A stretch of DNA of 64,000 nucleotides from the NCBI RefSeq assembly GCF_013127955.1, contig NZ_CP053435.1:3633001-3697000 (forward strand), given 5' to 3'. The stretch's first letter is position 1; each line of letters opens with the position of its first letter. The notes beneath the pieces were generated by a model that saw only the letters and a program-made list of their open reading frames with translations, had not been told where the DNA came from and searched no databases. Origin of the DNA: Spirosoma taeanense (GTDB lineage: Bacteria > Bacteroidota > Bacteroidia > Cytophagales > Spirosomataceae). Below are positions 29,663-38,947 of the stretch, one piece after another. Made by a program: the position numbers and the translations under genes.

Positions 29663-30115
29663 ATGATTAGTATCCGCCCCGGTACCCGCGCCGATATTCC
29701 ACAGGCTTTCGCCTTAGTAACCGAGCTTGCCATTTACGAAAAAGCCGCCGACCAGGTTACCAATACAGTTGAGCAAATGGCTGAAGATGGTTTCGGTCCT
29801 AACCCCCTCTTTGGAATTATCATTGCTGAAGACTCCGACAGCAAGAAAATCGTTGGCATGTCGTTGTATTACTTTCGGTATTCGACCTGGAAGGGCAAGC
29901 GGCTTTATCTGGAAGACATCATCGTAACGGAAGATTTTCGGGGGTACGGCATCGGCAAACTGCTTCTGGACGCTACCATTGAAATGGCCAAAGAAACCAA
30001 CTGCACGGGTATGATGTGGCAGGTGCTCGACTGGAACCAGCCTGCCATTGGCTTTTATCAGCAGTTTGGCACCCGCTTCGACGACGGCTGGACGAACTGC
30101 CACCTGGATTTTTAG
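29663..30115 (+). CDS. GNAT-family N-acetyltransferase
   Basis: The 150-residue protein shows the acetyl-CoA binding motif A, EDIIVTEDFRGYGIGKLLLDATIEMA (R-x-x-G-x-G type), and motif B with WQVLDWNQPAIGFYQQFG. This pattern (N-x-x-A-x-x-F-Y) is close to the diamine acetyltransferase-like branch of GNAT. The acceptor substrate is not known. A -7-like box lies just upstream, and it appears to be a single-gene unit. Confidence 0.9.
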   Translation: MISIRPGTRADIPQAFALVTELAIYEKAADQVTNTVEQMAEDGFGPNPLFGIIIAEDSDSKKIVGMSLYYFRYSTWKGKRLYLEDIIVTEDFRGYGIGKLLLDATIEMAKETNCTGMMWQVLDWNQPAIGFYQQFGTRFDDGWTNCHLDF

Positions 30116-30194
30116 GCAGAGCGCGAAGCACTTAGCGCCGGGCGCTGTTACAAACCCTTTGTCTCAAGTCCTTCGCCCCTCCGTCTAAAAACCG

Positions 30195-30202
30195 TATCTT
30201 TG
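30195..30202 (+). promoter_or_regulatory. Candidate -7 box for the transglycosylase gene
   Basis: TATCTTTG is an exact TAnnTTTG match, 24 bases upstream of the ATG at 30227. Confidence 0.55.
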
Positions 30203-30226
30203 CGCTTCCGAGAATAGTGATTGAGC

Positions 30227-32437
30227 ATGACCGATCGTCAACGTAAAGCCCTGCAGATTGCCGGCTGGGTGTTTCTGAGTCTTTTCTTACTGGGCGGTGT
30301 AGGTGCTGGCATTGCTTATTCCAAACGCGAAAGCCTGCTGCAGGCCGCCCTCGACCGGGCGATCCGTAAGGCCAAACGGGATTATAACCTCGACGTGCGC
30401 ATCGGTTCGGCTACGTTCACGGGGCTGAGCTCGGTAGCGTTCGCCCATATTTCGGTCGTACCCGAACAGCGCGATAGTCTGGCCCGTATCGAGCGCGCCG
30501 AAATCGACGTGCGGTTCTGGCCACTGCTGGTGGGTAAGGTTGGGCTGTCAGGCATGACGCTCGAAAACGGCCTGGTTCAGGTGGTCAAACGCGACTCACT
30601 GACCAACATCGACTTTTTGCTTCGCCGGAAGCGCGACTCTACCGCCACGACCGGCAGCCGGCGCACCGACCTCTCGGATGTCGCGGAGAATCTGATTGAC
30701 AACATCCTCTCCAAAATTCCCGACGACCTCAACGTCCGTAACCTGGAGTTTCGGGGCATGGACAATAACGATACCGTCAGCCTGCTGACTCAGACAGCCG
30801 TTATCAAAGACGAAGTCGTTACGTCCACGCTGAAGCTTAACCGCGACGAAGCTACCTGGCACGTAATGGGCACTGCCGATCCGGCCGACCGCGAATACGA
30901 TCTGGCGCTGTATGCCGACGGCAAACCGCTTGAACTGCCGTACATTCAGGAGAAGTTCAACCTCAAATTACAGGCCGATACCGTTCGGGCCGAACTGCGT
31001 GACGTTGACCGCGCGAAAGGTGAATTTCGGCTGGAAGGCGCCGGTTCGGTACGTAACCTCCGCGTCAACCATCCGGCCATTGCCCGCACCGATGTCCTGG
31101 TCGACCGGGCGTCGATGGAAGCCAATCTGTTTGTCGGCGAAAACTACGTTGGCATCGACAGTTCCTCGGTGCTGCGGCTGGGCGAAGTCAGCGCCCGCCC
31201 GTTTGTGAAGTACACGCTTACCCCCAACAAGATTTACGAACTGCAGCTCCACACCGACCAGATGGATGCGCAGGCACTGTTTAACTCGTTTCCGCAGGGC
31301 CTGTTTGAATCGCTGGAAGGCATGCAGGTAACCGGTAAGCTCAGGTATGATCTGGCGTTTCAGCTCAATACGGCCATGCCCGATTCGGTCCAGTTCAACT
31401 CGGGCCTGACGCCGGATGGCTTCCGGATCATTAAGATGGGTCGAACGGATTTTGCGGCCATCAACCGTCCTTTCGTGTATACCCCTTATGAAAAAGATAA
31501 ACCCGTCCGGCCGATTGTGGTTGGCCCCGAAAACCCGGACTATACCCCGCTAAATCAGATCGCGCCTGACCTGCGCAACGCTCTGCTGACATCGGAGGAT
31601 TATAACTTCTTTACGCACAAAGGTTTCAACGAAAAAGCCTTCCGGGTATCCATTGCCACCAACTTCAAGGAAAAGTCCTTCAAGCGGGGTGCCAGTACGG
31701 TTTCGATGCAGCTGGTCAAAAACGCCTTCCTGAATCGGAACAAGACCTTGTCGCGCAAGATTGAAGAGATTCTGATCGTCTGGCTCATTGAAAATCAGCA
31801 CATCACTCCGAAAGAACGGATGTATGAGGTGTACCTGAACATCATTGAGTGGGGCCGCAACATCTATGGCATCGGCGAGGCCGCCCGCTATTACTTTGCC
31901 AAGTCGCCGGCTGATTTATCCCTGGGCGAAAGCATTTTTCTGGCGTTTGTAGTGCCCCGTCCCAAAGCAGCCCTTAACTGGTTTCTGCCCGACGGAACCC
32001 TGCAGGTGCGGAATGTACGCGGTTATTTCCGGCTCATCGGCCGCATTATGGCCCGGCGCGGTCTTGCCGCCCCCGACTCAGGTGCGTATGGCTTCTATGA
32101 CGTCCGGCTGCGCGAAGGCCTGCGCCGGGAGATTGCCCCTGTTGATACGCTCTTCAACCCGGACAGCCTGATGCTCGATCCGGCCAACGACGATCAGTTT
32201 GACGATACAGATGAAGGTGCAGGCTTCGGCAACTTTTTTCGGCGGCTCTTTAAAGGCAAAACCGATGCTGAACGCACAAGTCCCGACCAGCCTGCTGTCC
32301 AGCCCGAAACGCAGCCTACTGAAGTTGCGCCGACGGATACCGTTAAAACCCGCAAACAACTTCGCCAGGAACGGCGCGAACGTAAACGCCGGGAGCGGGA
32401 AGAGCAGCGGCTCCAGGAAGAGAATGAAGGCAGTTGA
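30227..32437 (+). CDS. Monofunctional GT51 peptidoglycan transglycosylase with long N-terminal domain
   Basis: The 736-residue protein has one N-terminal membrane helix (about 10-31). A roughly 380-residue extracytoplasmic region follows that looks like the AsmA/DUF-type repeated-strand fold, and then a GT51 domain (about 440-610) with catalytic Glu457 in LLTSEDYNFFTHKGF, RGASTVSMQLVKN, and YLNIIEWGRNIYGIGEAARYYF. There is no penicillin-binding transpeptidase domain. The C terminus is a charged tail ending in alternating Lys-Arg and Glu residues. It polymerises lipid II glycan strands. The ATG at 30227 is used; a TTG two codons earlier is possible. Confidence 0.88.
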   Translation: MTDRQRKALQIAGWVFLSLFLLGGVGAGIAYSKRESLLQAALDRAIRKAKRDYNLDVRIGSATFTGLSSVAFAHISVVPEQRDSLARIERAEIDVRFWPLLVGKVGLSGMTLENGLVQVVKRDSLTNIDFLLRRKRDSTATTGSRRTDLSDVAENLIDNILSKIPDDLNVRNLEFRGMDNNDTVSLLTQTAVIKDEVVTSTLKLNRDEATWHVMGTADPADREYDLALYADGKPLELPYIQEKFNLKLQADTVRAELRDVDRAKGEFRLEGAGSVRNLRVNHPAIARTDVLVDRASMEANLFVGENYVGIDSSSVLRLGEVSARPFVKYTLTPNKIYELQLHTDQMDAQALFNSFPQGLFESLEGMQVTGKLRYDLAFQLNTAMPDSVQFNSGLTPDGFRIIKMGRTDFAAINRPFVYTPYEKDKPVRPIVVGPENPDYTPLNQIAPDLRNALLTSEDYNFFTHKGFNEKAFRVSIATNFKEKSFKRGASTVSMQLVKNAFLNRNKTLSRKIEEILIVWLIENQHITPKERMYEVYLNIIEWGRNIYGIGEAARYYFAKSPADLSLGESIFLAFVVPRPKAALNWFLPDGTLQVRNVRGYFRLIGRIMARRGLAAPDSGAYGFYDVRLREGLRREIAPVDTLFNPDSLMLDPANDDQFDDTDEGAGFGNFFRRLFKGKTDAERTSPDQPAVQPETQPTEVAPTDTVKTRKQLRQERRERKRREREEQRLQEENEGS

Positions 32438-32460
32438 TCGACTGACCTAAAACCAAACAA

Positions 32461-32514
32461 CGAACAAACATGCAAAGAGCGACCCCCGGGGGTCGCTCTT
32501 TGCATGTTTGTTCG
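32461..32514. terminator. 54-bp perfect palindrome, bidirectional terminator
   Basis: The whole of 32461-32514 is a perfect inverted repeat with no unpaired centre (27-bp arms, central CCCCCGGGGG). It fills the gap between the converging transglycosylase and response-regulator genes and ends one base before the regulator's stop codon. The long stem could end transcription both ways. It has no U-tract on either side. Confidence 0.75.
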
Positions 32515-32916
32515 TCAGTCACGGCTTCGCCCCAGCTGGATAACCGTTTTCACAACCGATCCCAGCTCTTCGATGGTTGTGGGTTTGGTGATAAAATCAT
32601 TGGCACCCGCCTGAAGGCAATACAGACGATCCTCGGGCGCGGATGAAGTCGTCAGAATCGCTACAGGCACGACTTTCAGATCGGGGTCAGCTTTGATCTG
32701 AGTCAGCAGTTCCCGACCATTTACCATCGGCAGATTAAGATCCAGCACGATTACATCCGGGCGTTGCGATACAGACTGCAAATAAGGCATTACCTCATTT
32801 CCCTGCCGGACAACATTCAGCGTGCATGCCATACACGTTGCTCGGAGCGCGTATAGAAACAGCTCCACATCGTCCTGATCATCTTCGATCAGCAGAATCT
32901 GTAACGTGTTTTTCAC
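32515..32916 (-). CDS. Single-domain response regulator
   Basis: The 133-residue protein is a receiver domain only: acidic pocket EDDQDD (11-16), phospho-acceptor Asp59 in VIVLDLNLP, the switch Thr-Ser in ILTTSSAPED and the conserved Lys in ITKPT. It has no output domain. The start is a GTG at 32916. It is transcribed away from the PAS histidine kinase across a 200-bp region, so the two probably form a Rcp1-like phosphorelay pair; this pairing is inferred from position. Confidence 0.92.
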   Translation of the reverse strand: MKNTLQILLIEDDQDDVELFLYALRATCMACTLNVVRQGNEVMPYLQSVSQRPDVIVLDLNLPMVNGRELLTQIKADPDLKVVPVAILTTSSAPEDRLYCLQAGANDFITKPTTIEELGSVVKTVIQLGRSRD

Positions 32917-33059
32917 GAGTCTGGTAGGTAAAATCTTTAATTAGCCGGCATTATGGAGCAGACGATTTTCTGTGAAGATAGTAAGCTGAACATAGATTAA
33001 CAACGAATGTAAACCACCTCACCAGTATGCCATTTAAGACCATATTTAGCGCAGAACGC

Positions 33060-33088
33060 TTGCGGGTAACCGGAAATTTTTATTTTTG
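33060..33088 (+). promoter_or_regulatory. Candidate promoter of the PAS histidine kinase gene
   Basis: A TTG at 33060-33062 is followed after 18 bases by TATTTTTG (33081-33088), a good match to the Bacteroidota -33/-7 pattern. The ATG is 30 bases downstream. Confidence 0.55.
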
Positions 33089-33117
33089 AATACACCAAAC
33101 CTTCCTGAACCTGACGA

Positions 33118-35163
33118 ATGTATACCGAAGTAATACCTTCTGAACAATCTTTGATCGGCGGTGGTGAAATGGGTACGCTCATCCGGGGCATGGACTGGTC
33201 GCAAACGTCCGTTGGCCCGATCAGCGCCTGGCCCCAAAGCCTGCGAATAGCCGTTCAACTGATCCTGGATACCAGTTTCGGTATGTATCTCGTCTGGGGT
33301 CCCGATCAGATTCAGTTTTATAACGACAGTTTTCGGCCCATTCTGGGCAGCAGCAAGCATCCTTCGGCTTTGGGTGGCTGCGCAAAAGATACATTCTCCG
33401 AAATCTGGGATTGGCTCGGCCCCAAGTTTGAGGGCGTTATGCGGGGGGAAGCCTTCAGCGCCGAAGATCTGCTGGTTCCCCTGAACCGGAACGGTTACCT
33501 GGAAGACTGTTATTTCACCTTCTCCTACTCGCCCTTTCGTGATGAAACAGGGCAGATCCGAGGCATCCTGGTTCCCGTCACCGAAACGACGCAGACGGTT
33601 CGGGCCCGAAAGCGGACCGAAGAAAGCCAGCAGCAGTTGCATAGTCTGTTTGAGCAGGCTCCCATGGCGATCTGCATCCTGCGCGGCCCCACCTTTGTGG
33701 TGGAAATGGCCAATCCGCCGATGCGCCAGATCTGGCGCCGACCAACCGGAGAATTGTTGGGAAGGCCTCTGTTCGACGTCCTGACGGAAACAGCCAATGA
33801 GGGTCATGAGGAAATGCTGTCTGACGTAATGACCACGGGCAAGTCCGTTACGGTTGCAGATCTGCCGTTTACCATGCTCGAAAACGGGCAGCTAAAAACC
33901 CTGTACGGCAGTGCCGCGTACCAGCCCCTGCGGGAACCGGATGGCACGATTGACCGGGTCATGTGCGTCGTTACCGAAACGACCAATGCGGTACAGGCCC
34001 GCCATAAACTTGAAGAAAGCGAAGTCCATTTTCGGCACCTGGCCGATCTGGTCCCCCAGATTCTCTGGACGGCCCGCCCCGATGGGTTTATTGACTATTA
34101 CAACCAGCAATGGTATACGTACACGGGCTTTGAGAAAGGATATGGCGATCAGAGCTGGATTCCCATTCTTCACCCCGATGATGTTCAGCCCTGTCTGGAT
34201 ACGTATTACCACGCGATCAGAACCGGCCAGCTGTATCAGATTGAGTACCGCTTCGCCGACCGGCGTAATCCCGGCACGTACCGCTGGTTCCTGGGCCGGG
34301 CCACGCCCGTACGGGATGCCAGTGGCACCATCATCCGGTGGTTCGGCACCTGTACCGACATCGACGATCAGAAACGACTCTCCGAACTGCTTGAAACCCG
34401 CGTTGCGGAACGTACCCAGGAGCTGAAAACGGCCAACCACAACCTCGAACGCTCGAATTTCGATCTCATGCAGTTTGCGTCCGTAGCGTCGCACGACCTG
34501 AAGGAGCCGCTGCGAAAAATTCAGGCGTTTGGCAACATTCTCAGCTCGACGGTCGACGGTAAACTGAACGATACCGAACTGGACTATTTCCACCGGATGA
34601 TCAACGCATCTAACCGGATGCAGGGCCTGGTTGACGATGTGCTGAACCTGTCGAAGCTGTCCAATCAGGCGCTGTTCTGTGCCGAAACAGATATTAACGC
34701 CGTCATCAGCCGCATTACCGACGACCTGGAAATGGTAATCCGGGAGAAATCGGCCCGCGTAACCGTTAGTTCGCTGCCTCTGCTCGAAGCCAATACCGGC
34801 CAGATACACCAGCTTTTCCAGAACCTTATCAGCAACGCCCTCAAATTCAGCCGGGGGCCGTCGCCAGCCGTGACGATTGGAGCCAAACCCGTAAGCCCTG
34901 CCGATGCGATCCGGTTCAGTATTTATCCGGACCAGTACGCCTGTATCGACGTTCAGGACAATGGCATTGGTTTCGACGACGCCTACCGGGAAAAAATCTT
35001 TGGTATTTTCCAGCGGCTGCACGGCATTAAGTTCGGTGGCACAGGCATTGGACTGGCGATTTGCAAGAAAATTGTCGAGAATCACCGGGGGTTCATTTAC
35101 GCCGACGGTCACCCGAACGAAGGCGCTACGTTTACCATTTTACTCCCCTTCAAACAGCACTAA
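33118..35163 (+). CDS. Multi-PAS sensor histidine kinase
   Basis: The 681-residue soluble kinase has no membrane helix. In order it shows a PAS-like N-terminal domain (about 20-165, PISAWPQSLRIAVQLIL), two more PAS domains (about 175-295, 300-425; LVPQILWTARPDGFIDYYNQQW is typical), a coiled-coil, a HisKA box with phospho-accepting His459 in VASHDLKEPLRKI, and an HATPase_c domain with FQNLISNALKFS and GTGIGLAICKKIVENHRG. It should phosphorylate the divergently encoded single receiver protein. The signal it senses is unknown. Confidence 0.93.
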   Translation: MYTEVIPSEQSLIGGGEMGTLIRGMDWSQTSVGPISAWPQSLRIAVQLILDTSFGMYLVWGPDQIQFYNDSFRPILGSSKHPSALGGCAKDTFSEIWDWLGPKFEGVMRGEAFSAEDLLVPLNRNGYLEDCYFTFSYSPFRDETGQIRGILVPVTETTQTVRARKRTEESQQQLHSLFEQAPMAICILRGPTFVVEMANPPMRQIWRRPTGELLGRPLFDVLTETANEGHEEMLSDVMTTGKSVTVADLPFTMLENGQLKTLYGSAAYQPLREPDGTIDRVMCVVTETTNAVQARHKLEESEVHFRHLADLVPQILWTARPDGFIDYYNQQWYTYTGFEKGYGDQSWIPILHPDDVQPCLDTYYHAIRTGQLYQIEYRFADRRNPGTYRWFLGRATPVRDASGTIIRWFGTCTDIDDQKRLSELLETRVAERTQELKTANHNLERSNFDLMQFASVASHDLKEPLRKIQAFGNILSSTVDGKLNDTELDYFHRMINASNRMQGLVDDVLNLSKLSNQALFCAETDINAVISRITDDLEMVIREKSARVTVSSLPLLEANTGQIHQLFQNLISNALKFSRGPSPAVTIGAKPVSPADAIRFSIYPDQYACIDVQDNGIGFDDAYREKIFGIFQRLHGIKFGGTGIGLAICKKIVENHRGFIYADGHPNEGATFTILLPFKQH

Positions 35164-35297
35164 ACGCCCTTTTCTAACGCACGAATCCAACCCAATCTTC
35201 GTTTTAATAACGGACCGTATCCGCCCCCGTAGCACCGACTGCATGGCCTGATTATGTACGAAAGTATTCTTACGTTCGCTATAGAACCAGACTCACT

Positions 35298-36491
35298 ATG
35301 CGCTTTTCATTCTCCATGGCGGCTTATCTGAAAGTGGCCGTGGCCGGACTTACGTTGTTCGGCTGTTCCGCTGATCGCGACGTTCAGCCCGCGGGTCTCT
35401 CCCCCGACTGCCTGGTCAAAGCGTCTACTACGTCAGGGCAGCCCATTGCGGGTGCGTATATCGTAACCTTTAAAGAGGACCCGACGACCGCAGTTCCCAA
35501 CGCCCGGCAAAGCGTCGTTAGTCCACAACAAAGCGTTAGTCGGTTGCTGACCCGCCATCAGATCACGAACCTGCAGACCGAACTGCTCCTGACCGGCGAA
35601 CGCAGCAGTTTTCTGGCCCACCTGACGGACGAAGAAGCCACCCGCTTACAGGCCGACCCCGCCGTTGAATCCATCGAGCCGGATCGCGTCATGGCAATTT
35701 GTGGCTGCGTAGACGTTGAAACGCCTAAAACGCTGTTGTGGAACATTCAGCAGACGGGCTACGGCCGGGGCGACCTGCAAACCAACAAAACGGTCTGGAT
35801 TATTGACACCGGCATTGACCTGACCCACCCAGACCTGAATGTCGATACCGAACGCAGCGTCTCGTTCATCAGCGGCAAAACGGCCAACGATGAGAACGGA
35901 CACGGCACCCACGTAGCAGGTATCATCGGCGCGAAAAACAATAACGTAGGGGTTACCGGCGTAGCGTCGGGCGCTCGTCTGGTTGCCTTAAAAGTGCTGA
36001 ACCAGTTGGGCGAAGGCCGGTTATCGGGTCTCCTTCAGGCCGTCAATCATGTCATTAAAAATGGTCGCGCGGGCGATGTGGTCAACATGAGTCTGGGTGG
36101 CGAAGGCACCTCGGCCACGCTCGATCGGATCGTTCGGCAGGCCGCCGATATGGGGATTCTATTTGCGATCGCGGCCGGTAACGATGGGAAAGACAGCGAC
36201 GGGTACGCTCCGGCCGGAGTCAACCACCCGAACGTATTTACGGTTTCGGCCATGAACCGGACTAACCAGTTCGCAAGTTTTTCCAACTTCGGCGCCAGCG
36301 TGGACGTCTGCGCTTATGGCGTCCGGATTACGTCGACCTATAAGAACGGCCAGTATGCAACCCTTTCGGGTACGTCGATGGCTGCGCCCCACGTAGCGGG
36401 CCTGCTGTTGATTCGCGGGAGTAACCTGCCGACGCACGGCAGCGTGCAGGGCGACCCCGACGGCAAACCCGACCCTATGGCGGGGCAATAG
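35298..36491 (+). CDS. Subtilisin-like serine protease lipoprotein (S8)
   Basis: The 397-residue protein has a lipoprotein signal (LFGC, Cys23), an inhibitor I9-type propeptide (about 50-135, with GAYIVTFKED and AVESIEPDRVM), and a peptidase S8 domain with Asp170 in VWIIDTGID, His202 in NGHGTHVAG, oxyanion Asn295 in AAGND and nucleophile Ser360 in SGTSMAAPH. All catalytic residues are present, so it should be active after propeptide removal. The C-terminal tail is short and carries no sorting domain, so lipid anchoring is the likely placement. Confidence 0.92.
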   Translation: MRFSFSMAAYLKVAVAGLTLFGCSADRDVQPAGLSPDCLVKASTTSGQPIAGAYIVTFKEDPTTAVPNARQSVVSPQQSVSRLLTRHQITNLQTELLLTGERSSFLAHLTDEEATRLQADPAVESIEPDRVMAICGCVDVETPKTLLWNIQQTGYGRGDLQTNKTVWIIDTGIDLTHPDLNVDTERSVSFISGKTANDENGHGTHVAGIIGAKNNNVGVTGVASGARLVALKVLNQLGEGRLSGLLQAVNHVIKNGRAGDVVNMSLGGEGTSATLDRIVRQAADMGILFAIAAGNDGKDSDGYAPAGVNHPNVFTVSAMNRTNQFASFSNFGASVDVCAYGVRITSTYKNGQYATLSGTSMAAPHVAGLLLIRGSNLPTHGSVQGDPDGKPDPMAGQ

Positions 36492-36529
36492 GCAAAGAAA
36501 CAACCAGTCCCCAAGACCGACCGGATTTA

Positions 36530-37201
36530 CTAGAGCAGATCCGGTCGGCGCATACGGGTGCGTTCCAGCGCCTGCTCGTGCCGCCACTCGTCAATTCTGG
36601 CTTCGTGGCCCGACAAGAGAATGTCGGGTACGCGGTGCCCTTCAAACTCCGCCGGGCGCGTATAGACCGGTGGGGCCAGCAGATTGTCCTGAAAGGAGTC
36701 GGTCAGGGCCGAAGTTTCATCGTTCAAAACGCCCGGCAGCAGCCGGATAATCGCGTCGGATAAGACACACGCGGCCAGTTCACCACCCGACAGGACGTAA
36801 TCGCCGATGCTGATTTCCTTGGTAATGAACAGCTCGCGAACCCGTTCGTCCACGCCCTTGTAGTGACCGCAGAGAATGATCAGATTCTGACGTAATGAGA
36901 GCGCATTGGCCGTCTGCTGATTCAGCGTCTGCCCATCGGGCGTCATATAGATTACTTCGTCGTAAGTGCGTTCGGCCTGCAGCGCCCGAATACAACGCGC
37001 AATCGGCTCGATCTGCATGACCATACCCGCACCCCCACCGAAAGCGTAATCATCCACCCGCCGGTGTTTGTCGGCCGTGTAGTCGCGCAGGTCGTGGACA
37101 ACAACCTCTACGTACCCGCCCTGCTGCGCCCGCTGCAGAATTGAATGCGCAAAAAAGCTTTCCAGCAGCTTCGGCAGACACGTAATGATATCAATCCTCA
37201 T
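36530..37201 (-). CDS. trmD: tRNA (guanine37-N1)-methyltransferase
   Basis: The 223-residue SPOUT enzyme methylates G37 next to the anticodon of tRNAs reading CNN and some other codons, preventing frameshifts. Its knot motif [15 protein letters not shown] and the [15 protein letters not shown] segment are clear, as is [17 protein letters not shown] at the start. The ATG at 37201 overlaps the rimM 3' end by 11 bp, implying translational coupling. rplS, which often follows trmD in other phyla, is absent here. Confidence 0.95.
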   Translation of the reverse strand: MRIDIITCLPKLLESFFAHSILQRAQQGGYVEVVVHDLRDYTADKHRRVDDYAFGGGAGMVMQIEPIARCIRALQAERTYDEVIYMTPDGQTLNQQTANALSLRQNLIILCGHYKGVDERVRELFITKEISIGDYVLSGGELAACVLSDAIIRLLPGVLNDETSALTDSFQDNLLAPPVYTRPAEFEGHRVPDILLSGHEARIDEWRHEQALERTRMRRPDLL

Positions 37202-37778
37202 CGGTAGCGTCCTCATCGCCGTCAACTTCCGGCTTCTCCTTGCTGTTGTCTTCCATGTAAATTTCCAGCAGACCAGCGGGCAGGACCACGTTCAGTTTCT
37301 GATTTTCCCGGTCGACCGTCCGGACGATGTCGCTGTTGATGGGAATCAGCACTTCCTTACCCTGATAATCCATCGCGATCAGATCCTGGGCGTTCATGGC
37401 GTACACGCCCCGCACCGTGCCTAACGCACCGGCTTCGGCGTCCACAACCTGATACCCCACGATTTCGTGGAAGTAAAATCGGGTTTCGTCTGTGATGGGC
37501 TCCAGATTTTCCAGCGGCAGATACGCTCCGCAGTTAATCAGCCGTTCGGCCTGCTCGATCGTGTCGATATCCTCGAAGGCCACGATGGCCCGACTGCCTT
37601 TCACAATCGCGATAGATTCGATAAAATACGGAATCAGCTCGCCCTTCACTTCCAGCAGGACCGAGTCCAGATCGGCGTATTCAGTTGGATCATCAACATC
37701 CAAGAAAAGAACCAGTTCACCGCTGACACCGTGGGTCTTGGTGATGTGGCCTACCTGATAGCAATCGTCTTTTGTCAC
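37191..37778 (-). CDS. rimM: 16S rRNA processing protein RimM
   Basis: The 195-residue protein has the RimM N-terminal domain ([19 protein letters not shown]) and a PRC-barrel ([17 protein letters not shown] and DLIAM). It assists 30S maturation around S13 and S19. The C-terminal tail of about 20 residues is highly acidic. Translation starts at a GTG (37778). It lies between rpsP and trmD in the classical order, separated from rpsP by a terminator-like hairpin. Confidence 0.93.
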   Translation of the reverse strand: MTKDDCYQVGHITKTHGVSGELVLFLDVDDPTEYADLDSVLLEVKGELIPYFIESIAIVKGSRAIVAFEDIDTIEQAERLINCGAYLPLENLEPITDETRFYFHEIVGYQVVDAEAGALGTVRGVYAMNAQDLIAMDYQGKEVLIPINSDIVRTVDRENQKLNVVLPAGLLEIYMEDNSKEKPEVDGDEDATDED

Positions 37779-37796
37779 AGTATTCGTAGGGTATAA

Positions 37797-37828
37797 AAAG
37801 AGCCTGTCCAGATACGAACAGGCTCTTT
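37797..37828 (-). terminator. Intercistronic hairpin between rpsP and rimM
   Basis: On the minus strand an 11-bp perfect stem (37828-37818 with 37807-37797), 10-nt loop, is followed by U residues and then the rimM GTG about 18 bases later. It could end most transcripts after rpsP, giving S16 excess over RimM and TrmD. This role is inferred. Confidence 0.7.
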
Positions 37829-37873
37829 ATTAAAAAGTTTACCGGATGCCGGAACGCCGGTCCGGTCGAAAAA

Positions 37874-38434
37874 CTATTCGGCAGCCGGTGTTTCTTCGGG
37901 TGCAGCCGCTTCGGTGGCCGGAGCCTCCTCGGTCGTAGCTTCAGCAGCCGGTGCTTCTTCAGCAACGGGCTCTTCCACCTTGTTTTTCTTGGCGATAGCC
38001 TCGGCGCGGGCTTCGTTCACCTTACGCTCAGCTTCCAGACGAGCGGCACGAGCCTGCTCTTTGGTCTGCGTTTTGGTTTCGGCAGCACCGGCTTTCCGGT
38101 TCTCTTTGTCTTCTTTCCAGGTCGTGTATTTCTCATCGGCCTGCTCCTGCGTAATCGCACCTTTGTTCACGCCCACCTGCAGGTGTTTGCGGTACATGAT
38201 GCCTTCGTGCGACAATACCGAACGGGCAGTATCGGTCGGCTGGGCACCTACCATGAGCCAGTAAACGGCCCGTTCCGACTTCAGGGCGACCGTCGAAGGG
38301 TCGGTGTTGGGGTTGTACGTACCGATTTTCTCGATAAACCGTCCATCACGGGGCGAGGTTGACTCAGCCACAACGATGTCGTACATCGCCATCTTTTTGC
38401 GTCCACGACGCGCTAAACGAATTTTAACAGCCAT
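37874..38434 (-). CDS. rpsP: 30S ribosomal protein S16 with long C-terminal extension
   Basis: The first 80 or so residues are canonical S16 (MAVKIRLARRGRKKMAMYDIVVAES, FIEKIGTYNPNTDP, RAVYWLMVGAQPTDTARSVL). About 100 further residues follow: a charged helical part and then a low-complexity Ala/Glu/Pro-rich tail (EEPVAEEAPAAEATTEE). Such extended forms are usual in Bacteroidota. The function of the tail is unknown. A perfect TAnnTTTG box lies 53 bases upstream. Confidence 0.96.
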   Translation of the reverse strand: MAVKIRLARRGRKKMAMYDIVVAESTSPRDGRFIEKIGTYNPNTDPSTVALKSERAVYWLMVGAQPTDTARSVLSHEGIMYRKHLQVGVNKGAITQEQADEKYTTWKEDKENRKAGAAETKTQTKEQARAARLEAERKVNEARAEAIAKKNKVEEPVAEEAPAAEATTEEAPATEAAAPEETPAAE

Positions 38435-38454
38435 TTGTGCTTGTTGGTTTTGAT

Positions 38455-38470
38455 GGGGGACGCGTCCCCC
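38455..38470. repeat. 16-bp GC palindrome in the rpsP leader
   Basis: GGGGGACGCGTCCCCC lies between the rpsP promoter box and the ATG, so it would form a hairpin in the 5' leader. It may modulate rpsP translation; this is inferred from position only. Confidence 0.55.
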
Positions 38471-38486
38471 GCGTAAAACGTGGCCG

Positions 38487-38494
38487 CAAAGGTA
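38487..38494 (-). promoter_or_regulatory. -7 box of the rpsP cluster
   Basis: TACCTTTG on the minus strand is an exact TAnnTTTG match, 53 bases before the rpsP ATG. The -33 element is unclear. Confidence 0.6.
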
Positions 38495-38599
38495 CGAAAA
38501 AAAGTTGACTTTTATTAACTGTCTTCGTAAAGTGCTGAACTTTTCACAAACCTCTCCCTGAACGTTTAGCTGACAAGCTCACCGTAATCTATCAATCTA

Positions 38600-38947
38600 A
38601 TGCGCGGATTAAACAAAGTAACGCTAATCGGCAATCTTGGTAACGACCCCGAGTTTCAGAAACTGGAAGGCAATACCAGCGTTGCTAAATTTTCACTGGC
38701 AACTACTGAAAGCTACAAAGACAAATATGGGCAAACGCACACGACCACAGACTGGCACACGGTAGTACTTTGGCGTAGCCTTGCCGATTTAGCTTATAAG
38801 TATTTACAAAAAGGCAGTCTGGTTTATGCGGAGGGTCGGCTGAAGACCCGCAGCTACGATGATAAAGAAGGCAGTAAACGCTACGTAACGGAAGTAGTGG
38901 CCGATCAGATTATTATGCTGGACAAAAAGGCCGTCGACAATGAATGA
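38600..38947 (+). CDS. ssb: Short single-stranded DNA-binding protein
   Basis: The 115-residue protein is essentially the OB fold alone (MRGLNKVTLIGNLGNDPEF, SVAKFSLATTESYKD, WHTVVLWRSLADLAYKYLQKGSLVYAEGRL). The usual long linker and acidic C-terminal tip that recruits partner proteins are missing, so this is more likely an accessory SSB than the housekeeping one. Its last 8 bases overlap the start of a recombinase pseudogene in another frame, suggesting that the two were co-expressed. attC-type recombination uses folded single strands, so an SSB here is notable. Confidence 0.88.
   Translation: MRGLNKVTLIGNLGNDPEFQKLEGNTSVAKFSLATTESYKDKYGQTHTTTDWHTVVLWRSLADLAYKYLQKGSLVYAEGRLKTRSYDDKEGSKRYVTEVVADQIIMLDKKAVDNE

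Noticed and set aside
38500-38535. Sigma-70-like TTGAC...TAAAGT pair before ssb
   Set aside because: Bacteroidota housekeeping promoters use the TTTG/TAnnTTTG pattern, and the match is weak; left uncalled.
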